This document shows, one piece after another, positions 38,642-48,905 of a DNA stretch of 64,000 bases. This stretch comes from Pseudomonas caricapapayae (lineage in GTDB: Bacteria > Pseudomonadota > Gammaproteobacteria > Pseudomonadales > Pseudomonadaceae). The stretch lies in NCBI RefSeq assembly GCF_001400735.1, contig NZ_LJPW01000108.1:1-64000 (forward strand). Reading direction: 5' to 3'. How positions within the stretch are numbered: the first letter of the stretch is position 1; each line of letters starts with the position of its first letter. Made by a program: the position numbers and the translations under genes. The notes beneath the pieces were generated by a model. That model had not been told where the DNA came from. It was given only the letters and a program-made list of their open reading frames with translations, and made no database searches.

Positions 38642-38741
38642 AGAAAACAATTCGCAGCGTTAACCGCGCCCAGCTGTAACTGTTGCTTTGCCGTTCAGCG
38701 CCTAGAATGAATCGCGTGTTCCATCTCTTGCGGAAATTCCG

Positions 38742-39701
38742 ATGCACATTTCTTCCGGTCGCTGGGTCTATGGCCTCTGTCTGTCACTGTTGACTGCGCT
38801 GCTGTGGGGCATTTTGCCGATCAAGCTCAAGCAGGTTCTGCAGGTGATGGACCCGGTGACGGTTACCTGGTTTCGCCTGTCTGTTTCCGGTGCACTGTTG
38901 TTCATCTGGCTGGCGTCGGTCAAGCGCCTGCCCAGGTTCAAGGTCCTGGGGCGCAAGGGCAAGGTGCTGGTAGGACTGGCCGTGTTCGGCCTGGTAGGCA
39001 ATTATGTGCTGTATCTCATTGGCTTGCGGCTGCTGAGCCCCGGCACCACGCAGTTGCTGGTTCAGGTCGGTCCGATTTTTCTGTTGATCAGCAGTATCTT
39101 CCTGTTCAAAGAGCGTTTCAGCGTTGGTCAGGGGATTGGTCTGATCGTATTGCTGATTGGCTTCGGGTTTTTTTTCAACCAGCGTCTGGTGGAGCTGTTC
39201 ACCTCACTGGGTGATTACACGCTGGGTGTGCTGGTGGTGTTGCTGGCATCGACCATCTGGACCTTCTACGGATTGAGCCAGAAGCAGCTTCTGACGGTCT
39301 GGAATTCGCTGCAGGTCATGATGGTGATCTACCTGTTCTGCGCCTTGTTGCTCACCCCTTGGGCACACCCTGCCGAGGCGTTGTTATTGAGCCCGTTGCA
39401 AGGCTGGCTGCTGCTTGCCTGCTGTCTGAACACGCTGGTGGCCTATGGCGCGTTTGCCGAAGCGCTGGCGCATTGGGAAGCGTCGCGGGTCAGTGCGACC
39501 CTTGCGCTGACGCCGTTGGTCACGTTGGCCGCTGTGGCTGCTGCTGCCTGGTTATGGCCGGATTATGTGCAGGCTGAAGAATTGAACGTGCTGGGTTACG
39601 GCGGGGCGCTGCTGGTAGTGGCGGGGTCGGCGCTGACTGCGCTGGGCCCCTCGCTGGTTGCCGGTCTGAGGGCGCGCAAGGCAAGGCTGGCGCAGGCCTG
39701 A
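38742..39701 (+). CDS. EamA/DMT-family permease
   Basis: 319 residues with ten predicted helices forming two EamA repeats (about 10-140 and 160-300). Segments such as LLWGILPIKLKQVLQVMDPVT and TRSP-free GLRLLSPGTTQLL fit the drug/metabolite transporter superfamily. The substrate is unknown. It is convergent with the reductase gene, 3 bases apart, with no obvious terminator between them. Confidence 0.9.
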   Translation: MHISSGRWVYGLCLSLLTALLWGILPIKLKQVLQVMDPVTVTWFRLSVSGALLFIWLASVKRLPRFKVLGRKGKVLVGLAVFGLVGNYVLYLIGLRLLSPGTTQLLVQVGPIFLLISSIFLFKERFSVGQGIGLIVLLIGFGFFFNQRLVELFTSLGDYTLGVLVVLLASTIWTFYGLSQKQLLTVWNSLQVMMVIYLFCALLLTPWAHPAEALLLSPLQGWLLLACCLNTLVAYGAFAEALAHWEASRVSATLALTPLVTLAAVAAAAWLWPDYVQAEELNVLGYGGALLVVAGSALTALGPSLVAGLRARKARLAQA

Positions 39702-39704
39702 CTA

Positions 39705-40319
39705 TCAGCGCTTGCCCAGTGCCTGCGCCTGAACAATCCATTCCTGACGCTGCTGTTCGCTGGCGCTGTGCACAGGGGCGAATTCGGTCAGGCGCCGAGT
39801 CTTTATTCCACAAAAGCCCAGTATGGTCCGCACCATCTGTCGGTGAGCGGGCGCGCCATAGATCCAGTGAAAATAGCGCGGCGGGGTGTCCATAGCGACC
39901 AGCAGCTCCGCAGTGCGGCCCCGGAGCAACTCATTGGAAGGGTGCTTGCGGCCGTGGGCCTTGAACGCAAAACCGGGCGTCAGCACCCGGTCGAAAAAAC
40001 CGCTCAGCAGTGCAGGCAAGCCGCCCCACCAGACCGGATAGACGAATACCAGATGTTCGGCCCAGTGAATCTGGCGCTGGGCGTCGAGCAGATCGGGCTC
40101 GAGTGTCTGGGTCTGATCGTAGCCGTTGTGCAGAATAGGGTCGAAATTCAGCTCGCCAAGTTTGAGTACCCGCACCACATGCCCCTTGCCGCGCGCAGCC
40201 TGGGCATAGGCTTCGCCAAGAGCATGGCAGAGACTGATGGCTTTCGGCGTACCGTAAACCATCAGAATCCGTTTGCCGTTGCCCTCCAGCGGTGTTGCGC
40301 CGCTTCTGGCATCAGCCAT
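39705..40319 (-). CDS. Flavodoxin-fold NAD(P)H:quinone reductase-like protein
   Basis: 204 residues. The first strand and loop [19 protein letters not shown] bind FMN phosphate, and [20 protein letters not shown] is the NQO/MdaB/KefF signature. It probably reduces quinones or aids electrophile resistance with FAD or FMN. The start (MADARSG) overlaps the fumC end by 8 bases; this pairing with fumC is a usual pseudomonad order. Confidence 0.88.
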   Translation of the reverse strand: MADARSGATPLEGNGKRILMVYGTPKAISLCHALGEAYAQAARGKGHVVRVLKLGELNFDPILHNGYDQTQTLEPDLLDAQRQIHWAEHLVFVYPVWWGGLPALLSGFFDRVLTPGFAFKAHGRKHPSNELLRGRTAELLVAMDTPPRYFHWIYGAPAHRQMVRTILGFCGIKTRRLTEFAPVHSASEQQRQEWIVQAQALGKR

Positions 40320-41706
40320 TGCTGCCTGCCTCAAGCATTTTGTCCGGGCGCACCCAGGCGTCGAACTCCTCGTCGGTCAGATAACCCAATGCCAATGCGG
40401 CTTCACGCAGGGTCAGACCTTCGGTGTAAGCCTTCTTGGCAATCTGTGCCGATTTGTCGTAGCCGATATGCGGATTGAGTGCAGTGACCAGCATCAGTCC
40501 GCGTTCCAGGTGTTCGGCCATTTTTTCGCCGTCGGGCTCCATGCCTGCGATGCAGTGTTCATTGAAGTTGCTGCAACCGTCGGCCAGCAGCCGGATCGAT
40601 TGCAGAACGTTATGAATGATCACTGGCTTGTAAACGTTCAACTGCAAATGACCCTGGCTGGCTGCGAAACCGATGGTCACGTCGTTGCCCATGACCTGGC
40701 AGGCGAGCATCGACAGGGCTTCACATTGGGTCGGATTGACCTTGCCGGGCATGATCGAGCTTCCCGGCTCGTTGGCCGGCAGTCTGACTTCTGCCAGCCC
40801 TGCACGTGGGCCGGAGCCCAGCAGGCGCAGGTCATTGGCGATTTTCATCAGGGTCCCGGCCAGCGTCTTGAGTGCGCCGGAAAGCGCGGCAAGCGGCTCA
40901 TGCCCGGCAAGCGCGGCAAACTTGTTGGGCGCGGTGACGAACGGCAGTCCAGACAATGCGGCCAGTTCTGCTGCAATGGCCTCGGCAAAGCCTTTCGGTG
41001 AGTTGAGCCCGGTGCCGACTGCAGTCCCGCCCTGAGCCAGTTCATAGACGGCGGGCAGGGCAGCACGAATGGCTTTTTCCGCGTAATCAAGCTGCGCGAC
41101 AAACCCCGAAAGCTCTTGGCCAAAGGTGATCGGCGTCGCATCCATCATGTGCGTGCGTCCGGTCTTGACCAATTTCATGTGTCGCGCAGCCTGTTCGGCC
41201 AGCCCGCTGGAAAGCTCTGCAATGGCTGGCAGTAGCTGTTCCTTGACCGCTTGGGCAGTGGCGATATGCATGGCCGTCGGAAAGCAGTCGTTGGAGCTCT
41301 GCGAACGATTGACGTGATCGTTGGGGTGGACCGGCGACTTGCCGCCACGGCCCTGGCCGGCCAGTTCGTTGGCGCGGCCTGCGATCACTTCGTTGACGTT
41401 CATGTTGCTTTGCGTGCCACTGCCGGTCTGCCAGACCACCAGCGGAAATTGCGCGTCGTGCTGGCCATCGAGCACTTCATCGGCGGCCTGCTCGATCAAG
41501 CGCGCGATGTCGGCAGGCAGATCGCCGTTACGGTCGTTGACGCGTGCGGCGGCTTTCTTGATCAGGGTCAGCGCGTGCAGAACCGGCAATGGCATACGCT
41601 GGTCGCCAATCGCAAAATTGATCAGTGAGCGTTGGGTCTGCGCGCCCCAGTAGGCATCTTCGGGGACTTCGATCGGGCCAATGCTGTCGGTTTCGGTGCG
41701 GCTCAC
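40312..41706 (-). CDS. fumC: Class II fumarate hydratase FumC
   Basis: 464 residues. It is the oxygen-stable, iron-independent fumarase of the TCA cycle. The signature [13 protein letters not shown] lies near residue 320 with the catalytic loop serine. The [14 protein letters not shown] segment and [12 protein letters not shown] are also diagnostic. It is the first gene of the pair with the reductase, and is divergent from the DUF2059 gene across 169 bases. The neighbourhood is that of the pseudomonad fumC2 next to bolA rather than the sodA-linked copy. Confidence 0.97.
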   Translation of the reverse strand: MSRTETDSIGPIEVPEDAYWGAQTQRSLINFAIGDQRMPLPVLHALTLIKKAAARVNDRNGDLPADIARLIEQAADEVLDGQHDAQFPLVVWQTGSGTQSNMNVNEVIAGRANELAGQGRGGKSPVHPNDHVNRSQSSNDCFPTAMHIATAQAVKEQLLPAIAELSSGLAEQAARHMKLVKTGRTHMMDATPITFGQELSGFVAQLDYAEKAIRAALPAVYELAQGGTAVGTGLNSPKGFAEAIAAELAALSGLPFVTAPNKFAALAGHEPLAALSGALKTLAGTLMKIANDLRLLGSGPRAGLAEVRLPANEPGSSIMPGKVNPTQCEALSMLACQVMGNDVTIGFAASQGHLQLNVYKPVIIHNVLQSIRLLADGCSNFNEHCIAGMEPDGEKMAEHLERGLMLVTALNPHIGYDKSAQIAKKAYTEGLTLREAALALGYLTDEEFDAWVRPDKMLEAGSNG

Positions 41707-41875
41707 TGGTCTTACTCCTTTAAGTACGTTGCAAGGTTAGGTGTCCATATGCGGAGAGGGTTCCCGTGCAGTGCTTTTTAACCGCTGGGTGAACCGGGGG
41801 TTGAGCCAAAAGCCCAGATAAGCGCAGAATGGTCGGCCCTGGGGTAATGCCTCGTTTGCTAGATAAGGAAACTCG

Positions 41876-42403
41876 ATGACCCGTCTTCGTGCCATTTGTA
41901 CCGCGGTAGCCCTGGTCTGTGCCAGCGGCCAGGTCTTCGCCGACACCGCCAGTCACAACGCGAGCGCCGAAACGTTCCTGAAGCTTGCCAACGCCGATCG
42001 CCTGGGCGCTCCGGTCTATGCGCAGGTTCAGCAGATGTTCGCCCAGCGTTTTGCTGAAACCAAGGCACCTGCATCGAAAAAAGCCCTGCTTGAAACCTAC
42101 CAGGCCAAGGCCAACACCGCTCTGGACCAGGCTATTGGCTGGAACAAGCTCAAGCCTGAAATGGTCAAGCTGTACACGGCCAACTTCACTGAAAGCGAGC
42201 TGAAGGATCTGGTTGCATTCTACCAGTCGCCACTGGGCAAGAAAGTGATGACCAAAATGCCTGAACTGGCTCAGCAATCGGCCCAATTGACCCAGAGCAA
42301 GCTGGAAAGCGCAGTGCCGGTCGTCAACAAGCTTCTGGCTGACATGACTGCCGAGCTGGAACCTGCCAAGGCCGCTGCTCCTGCGCCGGCCAAGAAGCCC
42401 TGA
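41876..42403 (+). CDS. DUF2059 domain exported protein
   Basis: 175 residues. The signal peptide ends near SGQVFADT, so the protein is periplasmic or secreted. The DUF2059 core is helical, with ELKDLVAFYQSPLGKKVMTKMPEL typical of the family. The C-terminus is alanine-, proline- and lysine-rich. It lies 15 bases before bolA, so the two probably share a transcript. Function is not known. Confidence 0.88.
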   Translation: MTRLRAICTAVALVCASGQVFADTASHNASAETFLKLANADRLGAPVYAQVQQMFAQRFAETKAPASKKALLETYQAKANTALDQAIGWNKLKPEMVKLYTANFTESELKDLVAFYQSPLGKKVMTKMPELAQQSAQLTQSKLESAVPVVNKLLADMTAELEPAKAAAPAPAKKP

Positions 42404-42418
42404 CAGGCGATCGCTATC

Positions 42419-42712
42419 ATGACCATGCAACAACGAATCGAGTCGGCGCTTGCGCTGCTGCAGCCGCACCACCTGCAAGTGCTCGATGAGAGTCACATGC
42501 ACAGTCGTGGCCAGCAGACCCATTACAAGGCTGTGCTGGTCAGTGATCAGTTTCAGGGCCTGAATTCGGTCAAGCGGCACCAGAAGGTTTACGCCACGCT
42601 CGGTGCGCTCATGGGCGAATTTCATGCGCTGGCATTGCACACCTACACGCCTGAAGAATGGTCGAAGATCGGTGCAGCGCCTGCTTCGCCGACCTGTGCC
42701 GGTGGTCATTGA
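42419..42712 (+). CDS. bolA: BolA family protein
   Basis: 97 residues. The BolA fold is clear: helix with RIESALALLQPHHLQVLDESHMH, then SRGQQTHYKAVLVSDQFQGL and KRHQKVYATLGALM. The conserved histidines (ESHMH and HALALHTY) can ligate iron-sulfur clusters with monothiol glutaredoxins. BolA acts in iron-sulfur trafficking, morphology and stress. The GC-rich C-terminal end (PASPTCAGGH) carries an extra cysteine. Confidence 0.93.
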   Translation: MTMQQRIESALALLQPHHLQVLDESHMHSRGQQTHYKAVLVSDQFQGLNSVKRHQKVYATLGALMGEFHALALHTYTPEEWSKIGAAPASPTCAGGH

Positions 42713-42796
42713 TCAGGGCTTTTGGCTGATTACGCCCCTTTGCCGGGGCAATTGATCCGCAGGCCTGCCTGCTTCACTCCGGTTTTTGCTAGAATC

Positions 42797-42828
42797 CGCA
42801 CCGCGCCGCCTGGCCGGTGCGTTTTTTT
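42797..42828 (+). terminator. Rho-independent terminator after bolA
   Basis: CGCACCG and CGGTGCG form a stem with a GC-rich loop, followed by a run of seven T. It lies about 85 bases past the bolA stop and 56 bases before trhO. Confidence 0.8.
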
Positions 42829-42883
42829 GTCCGCAATTTTATACCCGGTAGGCCCTTTGCGAGGGTCGCCACTGGAGAGACAC

Positions 42884-43837
42884 ATGACTCAAGAGCCGAT
42901 GACTCAGCCGATCGTCGTGGCTGCGCTATACAAGTTCGTTACCCTGAGCGACTACGTGGCACTGCGCGAGCCGCTGTTGCAGGCGATGGTCGACAACGGC
43001 ATCAAGGGCACCCTGCTGATCGCCGATGAAGGCATCAACGGCACGGTATCCGGCAGCCGTGAAGGCATCGACGGGCTTATGGCGTGGCTGAAGAACGACC
43101 CGCGCCTGATCGACATCGACCATAAGGAATCCTACTGCGACGAGCAGCCGTTCTACCGCACCAAGGTCAAACTCAAGAAAGAGATCGTGACCCTCGGCGT
43201 GGAGGGTGTCGACCCTAACAAGAGCGTGGGTACTTATGTCGAGCCAAAAGACTGGAACGACCTGATCACCGACCCTGAAGTGCTGCTGATCGATACCCGT
43301 AACGACTACGAAGTGTCGATTGGCACCTTCGAGGGGGCCATCGATCCGAAAACCACCTCTTTTCGCGAGTTTCCGGAATACATCAAGGCGCATTTCGACC
43401 CTGCCGTGCACAAAAAGGTCGCGATGTTCTGTACCGGTGGCATTCGCTGTGAAAAAGCTTCGAGCTATATGCTGGGCGAGGGTTTCGAAGAGGTGTATCA
43501 CCTCAAGGGCGGGATTCTCAAGTATCTGGAAGAGGTTCCCGAGCAGGAAAGTCAGTGGCGCGGCGAATGCTTTGTGTTCGACAACCGGGTCACGGTGCGC
43601 CATGACCTGACTGAAGGCGATTACGATCAGTGTCATGCCTGCCGCACGCCGATCAGTGCCGAGGACCGTGCCAGCGAGCATTATTCGCCGGGTGTAAGCT
43701 GCCTGCATTGCTGGGATTCGCTGAGCGAGAAGACTCGGCGCAGCGCCATCGACCGGCAAAAGCAGATCGAGCTGGCCAAGGCACGTAACCAGCCTCATCC
43801 GATCGGTCGCAACTATCGTTTACCCTCCGAGGCCTGA
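42884..43837 (+). CDS. trhO: tRNA uridine(34) hydroxylase TrhO (rhodanese-like)
   Basis: 317 residues. It hydroxylates uridine 34 of tRNAs with oxygen and so helps make ho5U and its derivatives. Domain order: N-terminal region about 6-110 with [15 protein letters not shown] type segments, rhodanese domain about 125-225 with the reactive cysteine in [16 protein letters not shown], and a C-terminal zinc-ligand region ([14 protein letters not shown]). The ATG at 42884 follows GGAGAG. Confidence 0.93.
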   Translation: MTQEPMTQPIVVAALYKFVTLSDYVALREPLLQAMVDNGIKGTLLIADEGINGTVSGSREGIDGLMAWLKNDPRLIDIDHKESYCDEQPFYRTKVKLKKEIVTLGVEGVDPNKSVGTYVEPKDWNDLITDPEVLLIDTRNDYEVSIGTFEGAIDPKTTSFREFPEYIKAHFDPAVHKKVAMFCTGGIRCEKASSYMLGEGFEEVYHLKGGILKYLEEVPEQESQWRGECFVFDNRVTVRHDLTEGDYDQCHACRTPISAEDRASEHYSPGVSCLHCWDSLSEKTRRSAIDRQKQIELAKARNQPHPIGRNYRLPSEA

Positions 43838-43840
43838 GCC

Positions 43841-44473
43841 ATGTCTGCCCGCCTGATCTATGTCATGGACCCGATGTGCTCTTGGTGCTGGGGCTTTGCT
43901 CCGGTTGCCGACGCGTTGGTGCAGCAGGCTCGGGCGGCAGGCGTGCCGCTGCATCTGGTCATGGGCGGTCTGCGCTCTGAGGGTGCTGCGCTGGAGCCTG
44001 CCAAGCGTCGTTACATTCTTGAGCATTGGCAGGCGGTCGAGGAGGCCACCGGTCAGCCGTTTCTTCGCGAAGGGGCGCTGCCGGAAGGGTTTGTCTACGA
44101 CACCACGCCAGCCTGCCTTGCTGTCACTGCGGCACGGCAACTGGACCCGGACCGCGCCTGGGAGCTGGTCGGACTCATCCAGCGGGCGTTCTACAGCGAG
44201 GGCCGTGACGTGACGCGCCCGTCACTGCTGGCTGAACTGGCGGAGCAGACGGGGCTGTCGCGCCAGGCATTTGCCGATCAATTCGAGAGTCCGGAGCGGC
44301 AAGCCGCCACGGCAGCCGATTTCGCCTGGGCGCAGGATCTGGGCATCGCCGGCTTTCCGACCCTGCTCGCCGAGCGCAACGGTCAGTTGGCGCTGCTGAC
44401 CAACGGTTACCAGCCATTGAGCAGCCTTTCGCCTCTGCTCGGACGATGGCTGGAGCGTGCAGCCAGTGCGTGA
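43841..44473 (+). CDS. DsbA/FrnE-like thioredoxin-fold oxidoreductase
   Basis: 210 residues, no signal peptide, so cytosolic. The active-site cysteines are in PMCSWCWGFAP near residues 12-18. The DsbA helical insert follows, and the cis-proline is in IAGFPTLL near residue 170. Such FrnE-type proteins act as cytoplasmic disulfide oxidoreductases or reductases. It starts 3 bases past trhO. Confidence 0.88.
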   Translation: MSARLIYVMDPMCSWCWGFAPVADALVQQARAAGVPLHLVMGGLRSEGAALEPAKRRYILEHWQAVEEATGQPFLREGALPEGFVYDTTPACLAVTAARQLDPDRAWELVGLIQRAFYSEGRDVTRPSLLAELAEQTGLSRQAFADQFESPERQAATAADFAWAQDLGIAGFPTLLAERNGQLALLTNGYQPLSSLSPLLGRWLERAASA

Positions 44474-46292
44474 CGAATCGCCCGAGACTGCCCGACAGCC
44501 TCAAGCCACACGTAGCGATGCGCTGAGCTGGGCCGAGATCCGTCGTCTCGCGCTGCGTCATAAAAAAGCCTTGTGGCTGGCCAATGGTGTCGCGGTTCTG
44601 GCGACGCTGTGCAGCGTGCCTATCCCGTTGCTGCTCCCGTTGCTGGTCGACGAGGTGCTATTGGGGCGTGGCGATGCGGCGCTGAAAGTCATGAACCACT
44701 TGCTGCCCGACGGCCTGCAAAAGGCGGCGGGCTACATCGGCCTGATGCTCTTGCTGACGCTGGTGCTGCGTGTCGGGGCGCTGGTTTTCAATGTGCTGCA
44801 GGCGCGGTTGTTTGCCGGTCTGGCCAAGGACATCGTCTACCGTATCCGGCTACGCCTGATCGAACGACTCAAGCGTATCTCCCTGCGTGAATACGAAAGC
44901 CTCGGTAGCGGCACCGTGACCACGCATCTGGTGACCGACCTGGACACGCTGGACAAGTTTGTCGGCGAAACCCTCAGCCGACTGCTGGTGGCCACGCTGA
45001 CGCTGGCAGGCACTGCGGGCATTCTGATGTGGATGCACTGGAAGCTGGCGCTGTTGATCATGCTGTTCAATCCGCTGGTGATTCTGCTTACGGTGAAGCT
45101 GGGCAAGCGCGTCAAGCACCTCAAAAAGCTCGAAAATGACAGCACGTCGCGTTTTACCCAGGCATTGAGCGAAACGCTGGACGCCATTCAGGAAGTCAGG
45201 GCCGGTAATCGACAGGGCTTTTTCCTTGGCCGTCTTGGCATGCGGGCACAGGAAGTGCGTGATTATGCAATCAATTCGCAATGGAAAAGCGACGCCTCGG
45301 GCCGTGCCAGCGGGTTGTTGTTTCAATTCGGCATCGATATCTTTCGCGCCGCAGCGATGCTCACCGTGCTGTTCTCCGACCTGTCCATCGGGCAGATGCT
45401 CGCAGTGTTCAGCTACCTGTGGTTCATGATGACGCCAGTGGAGCAATTGCTGAATCTGCAATATGCCTACTACGCGGCAGGCGGTGCTCTGACCCGCATC
45501 AACGAGCTGCTGGCGCGTGCCGACGAGCCGCAGTACGTCGGCGGCACCGACCCGTTCGAAGGTAAGGAAACGGTGGGCGTCGACGTGCGCGGCCTGAGTT
45601 TCGGTTATGGCGAAGATCTGGTCCTGGACCAGTTGAACCTGAGCATTGCAGCGGGTGAAAAAGTCGCCATCGTCGGTGCCAGTGGTGGTGGCAAGAGCAC
45701 GTTGGTGCAGTTGCTGCTTGGCCTCTACACCGCCCGCACCGGAGTGATCCGTTTCGGCGGTGTCAGTCAGCAGGATATCGGTCTGGACACCGTGCGCGAG
45801 AATGTTGCCGTGGTGCTCCAGCATCCGGCCTTGTTCAACGACACCGTGCGCGCCAACCTGACCATGGGGCGTGACTGCAGCGATGAAGCGTGCTGGCGTG
45901 CGCTCGAGGTCGCGCAACTGGAATCAGCCATTCGCGATCTGCCGCAAGGGCTGGACAGCGTGGTAGGGCGTTCCGGTGTCAGAATGTCCGGCGGGCAGCG
46001 TCAGCGCATGGCCATCGCGCGCATGGTGTTGTCCGATCCGAAAGTGGTCATCCTCGATGAGGCCACCTCGGCGCTGGATGCGGCCACCGAGTACAACCTG
46101 CATCAGGCTCTCGCACGTTTTCTGCGCAGCCGCACGACGCTGATCATTGCCCACCGCCTGTCCGCCGTGAAGCAGGCTGACCGGGTGCTGGTGTTCGATG
46201 GCGGGCGAATCGTGGAAGACGGCGGCCATCAACAGCTGATTGCCGATGGAGGTCTGTACGCCAAGCTGTACGGGCATTTGCAACAAATCTGA
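44466..46292 (+). CDS. ABC transporter, fused permease and ATPase (MsbA/exporter type)
   Basis: 608 residues. Six membrane helices (about 35-330) precede a nucleotide-binding domain with Walker A GASGGGKST, signature MSGGQRQRMA and Walker B VVILDEATSALD. Type IV exporter fold; the substrate is unknown. GGAG lies 10 bases before the GTG at 44466; another GTG at 44457 lies only 1 base after it. The start overlaps the previous gene by 8 bases. Confidence 0.9.
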   Translation: MRDESPETARQPQATRSDALSWAEIRRLALRHKKALWLANGVAVLATLCSVPIPLLLPLLVDEVLLGRGDAALKVMNHLLPDGLQKAAGYIGLMLLLTLVLRVGALVFNVLQARLFAGLAKDIVYRIRLRLIERLKRISLREYESLGSGTVTTHLVTDLDTLDKFVGETLSRLLVATLTLAGTAGILMWMHWKLALLIMLFNPLVILLTVKLGKRVKHLKKLENDSTSRFTQALSETLDAIQEVRAGNRQGFFLGRLGMRAQEVRDYAINSQWKSDASGRASGLLFQFGIDIFRAAAMLTVLFSDLSIGQMLAVFSYLWFMMTPVEQLLNLQYAYYAAGGALTRINELLARADEPQYVGGTDPFEGKETVGVDVRGLSFGYGEDLVLDQLNLSIAAGEKVAIVGASGGGKSTLVQLLLGLYTARTGVIRFGGVSQQDIGLDTVRENVAVVLQHPALFNDTVRANLTMGRDCSDEACWRALEVAQLESAIRDLPQGLDSVVGRSGVRMSGGQRQRMAIARMVLSDPKVVILDEATSALDAATEYNLHQALARFLRSRTTLIIAHRLSAVKQADRVLVFDGGRIVEDGGHQQLIADGGLYAKLYGHLQQI

Positions 46293-46415
46293 TGCGCCTT
46301 GCCCCGATCGACGCACAGGCTGGCTTAATTGCGGGAGAATCACCTGCCATCATTCACGAATTTAGCCTAGTCTCTGCGCTAGGCGTTTATTCAGGCATGT
46401 GGTGACGTGAAACCC

Positions 46416-48878
46416 ATGAAGCAATCATGGACCTTCTCCAAGCCCCGTCTGTTGGGCATCGTGTGGCCTTTCATTGCTGTCGCTCTGTTTCAGGCACTGC
46501 TGGGGTGCGTCAGCCTTTACACCATGTCTGCGGTGCGCAGCTATGTGGCGGGCGAGAGTCTCTGGTCCAAGGGGCAAAAGGACGCTATTCACTACCTGAG
46601 CCTGTACGCCAATACGCACGACGAGCGTGACTATCTGAAGTATCAAGCTGCCTTCTCTATCCCGCAGGGTGGTTACGCCCTGCGCAAGGCGCTTGATCAG
46701 CCCATTCCGTCCATGTCGGACGCCAGAGCCGCGATCATTCAGGGTGGCAATCACCCTGATGATACGAACGGCATCATCTGGATGTACTTGAACTTCCACA
46801 ACTTCAGCTTCATGAAACAGGCTATTCACTTCTGGGGGGTGGGTGATGGCTACCTCATGCAGCTCAATGACCTGGCCCGGCGTATTCATGAGCGGGTCGG
46901 TCAGGGCGGCGTGACTGCTGCCGATGTCGATCAATGGCGCGAGCAGATCAACGTCATCAACGAAGGGGTGACGCCTGCGGCCCGCGCGTTCAGCGATGCG
47001 TTGGGCGAGGGGTCAAGGTTTATCCTTAACCTGCTGATAGCGGTCAATCTGGTCACCGCCGTTGTGCTGATCCTTCTGGCGCTGCTGCGAGTGCGTCGCC
47101 TGATCGTCCAGCGACGCGTGTTTGCCGATGCTCTGCAACTGGAGAAAGAGCGCGCACAGATCACCCTTGAGTCCATCGGCGACGGAGTGATCACCATTGA
47201 TGTTGCCGGTGCCATTGTCTACATGAACCCGGCAGCCGAGGGCCTGACGCACTGGAAAAGCACTCAGGCCAGCGGACTGCCGCTGGCGGCGCTGTTTAAT
47301 CTGCTGGATGAAAACGATCAGAAGGACAGCTCGACGCTGGTCGAGCAGATCGTCACCGGCAAGCTCAAGGGCGGCAGCGCCAATAGCAAGCTCATCCAGC
47401 GGCTGGATGGCAGTACAGTCTCGGTGGCGCTGGTCGGTACACCGATTTATACCGAAGGGGAGATCAGTGGTGCGGTGCTGGTGTTGCACGACATGACCCA
47501 GGAGCTTCAGTACATCGCTGATCTGTCATGGCAGGCTGCCCATGATCCGCTGACCGGGCTGGTCAATCGCAGTGAGTTCGAGCACCGGCTGCAGCGGGTA
47601 CTGGATGGCGATGACGGTCGGACGGGCAGCCATTGCCTGATGTTTCTCGATCTGGACCAATTCAAGCTGGTCAACGACACCGGTGGTCATGCGGCGGGTG
47701 ATGAGCTGCTGCGTCAGCTTTGCCGGGCACTCCCGCAGGGGTTGCGCGACGCAGACACGCTGGCCCGGCTGGGAGGGGACGAGTTCGGTGTGTTACTGGT
47801 CGATTGCCCTGCCGGCATCGCGCTCGATATTGCCGAGGCGTTGCGCGAGATCGTGCAGCGCCTGCATTTCATGTGGAAAGGTCGGCCATTCATGACTACC
47901 GTCAGTATTGGTCTGGTGCATCTCGGCGACATCCCCGCCACCCTTGAAGGGTCGCTGTCTGCTGCAGACATGGCCTGTTACATGGCCAAGGAGCGAGGGC
48001 GCAACCGGGTTCAGGTCTATAGCGTCGACGATCTGACCCTGTCGATGCGGTTTGGCGAGATGGCCTGGATACAGCGGCTGCACATGGCAATGGATGAAAA
48101 TCGCTTTTGTCTTTATGCACAGGAAATCGCCTCGATCAGCGGCGAAGGCGATGAGGTGCGGCACATTGAGATCCTCCTGCGCCTTCGTGATGAGTCCGGA
48201 CGAATGGTTGTCCCGGACAACTTCATTCCGGCTGCTGAGCGTTACGGGCTGATGACCACACTGGATCGCTGGGTGGTGCACAATGTGTTCAAAGTGATTG
48301 CCCAGTGCCAGAGCGATGACCGGCATCAGGTGCCGCAAGCGCTATGTGCTATAAATTTGTCCGGCTCCAGTATCGGAGACGATACCTTTCTCGAATACCT
48401 GAAGCAGCAGTTCCAGGCGTTTGCCGTTTCACCCGGGATGATCTGTTTCGAGATCACTGAAACCAGCGCCATTGCCGATCTGGACAGCGCGATTCGTTTC
48501 ATCAATGAGTTGAAGGGGCTGGGGTGTCAGTTTTCCCTTGATGACTTCTGTTCGGGCATGTCGTCCTTTGCCTATCTCAAGCACCTGCCAGTGGATTTTC
48601 TGAAAATCGATGGCAGTTTTGTAAAGGACATGCTCGATAATCCGATCAACAAGGCAATGGTCGAGGTCATTAATAACATCGGTCATGTAATGGGCAAGCG
48701 CACTATTGCCGAGTACGTTGAAACACCGCAGATAGAGTCTGCGCTGCAGGAAATGGGCGTGGATTTTGCACAAGGGTATCTGATTGCCCGTCCTGAATTA
48801 TTTACGTGCGAGAGTCTTTACATTCAGCCTGTACGGCCTGACCCCCTGATGTTCGGCGCGCCAGGAACGCTACGTTAA
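46416..48878 (+). CDS. rbdA: c-di-GMP cyclase/phosphodiesterase RbdA-like (TM-PAS-GGDEF-EAL)
   Basis: 820 residues. Two helices (about 10-30 and 203-226) enclose a periplasmic sensor of about 170 residues. A PAS domain (about 245-360), GGDEF domain (motif GGDEF near 453-457 with the RDAD inhibitory site five residues before it) and EAL domain follow. The EAL motif reads EIL (near 585), which keeps the metal-binding glutamate, as in active enzymes with varied third residues; DDFCSG and the KIDGSF segment are also present. RbdA of P. aeruginosa has this order and neighbourhood and promotes biofilm dispersal. GGTGA lies 10 bases before the ATG at 46416; a GTG at 46407 is possible. Confidence 0.88.
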   Translation: MKQSWTFSKPRLLGIVWPFIAVALFQALLGCVSLYTMSAVRSYVAGESLWSKGQKDAIHYLSLYANTHDERDYLKYQAAFSIPQGGYALRKALDQPIPSMSDARAAIIQGGNHPDDTNGIIWMYLNFHNFSFMKQAIHFWGVGDGYLMQLNDLARRIHERVGQGGVTAADVDQWREQINVINEGVTPAARAFSDALGEGSRFILNLLIAVNLVTAVVLILLALLRVRRLIVQRRVFADALQLEKERAQITLESIGDGVITIDVAGAIVYMNPAAEGLTHWKSTQASGLPLAALFNLLDENDQKDSSTLVEQIVTGKLKGGSANSKLIQRLDGSTVSVALVGTPIYTEGEISGAVLVLHDMTQELQYIADLSWQAAHDPLTGLVNRSEFEHRLQRVLDGDDGRTGSHCLMFLDLDQFKLVNDTGGHAAGDELLRQLCRALPQGLRDADTLARLGGDEFGVLLVDCPAGIALDIAEALREIVQRLHFMWKGRPFMTTVSIGLVHLGDIPATLEGSLSAADMACYMAKERGRNRVQVYSVDDLTLSMRFGEMAWIQRLHMAMDENRFCLYAQEIASISGEGDEVRHIEILLRLRDESGRMVVPDNFIPAAERYGLMTTLDRWVVHNVFKVIAQCQSDDRHQVPQALCAINLSGSSIGDDTFLEYLKQQFQAFAVSPGMICFEITETSAIADLDSAIRFINELKGLGCQFSLDDFCSGMSSFAYLKHLPVDFLKIDGSFVKDMLDNPINKAMVEVINNIGHVMGKRTIAEYVETPQIESALQEMGVDFAQGYLIARPELFTCESLYIQPVRPDPLMFGAPGTLR

Positions 48879-48905
48879 TCAGTTGAAACCTATAAGGAGA
48901 TACCA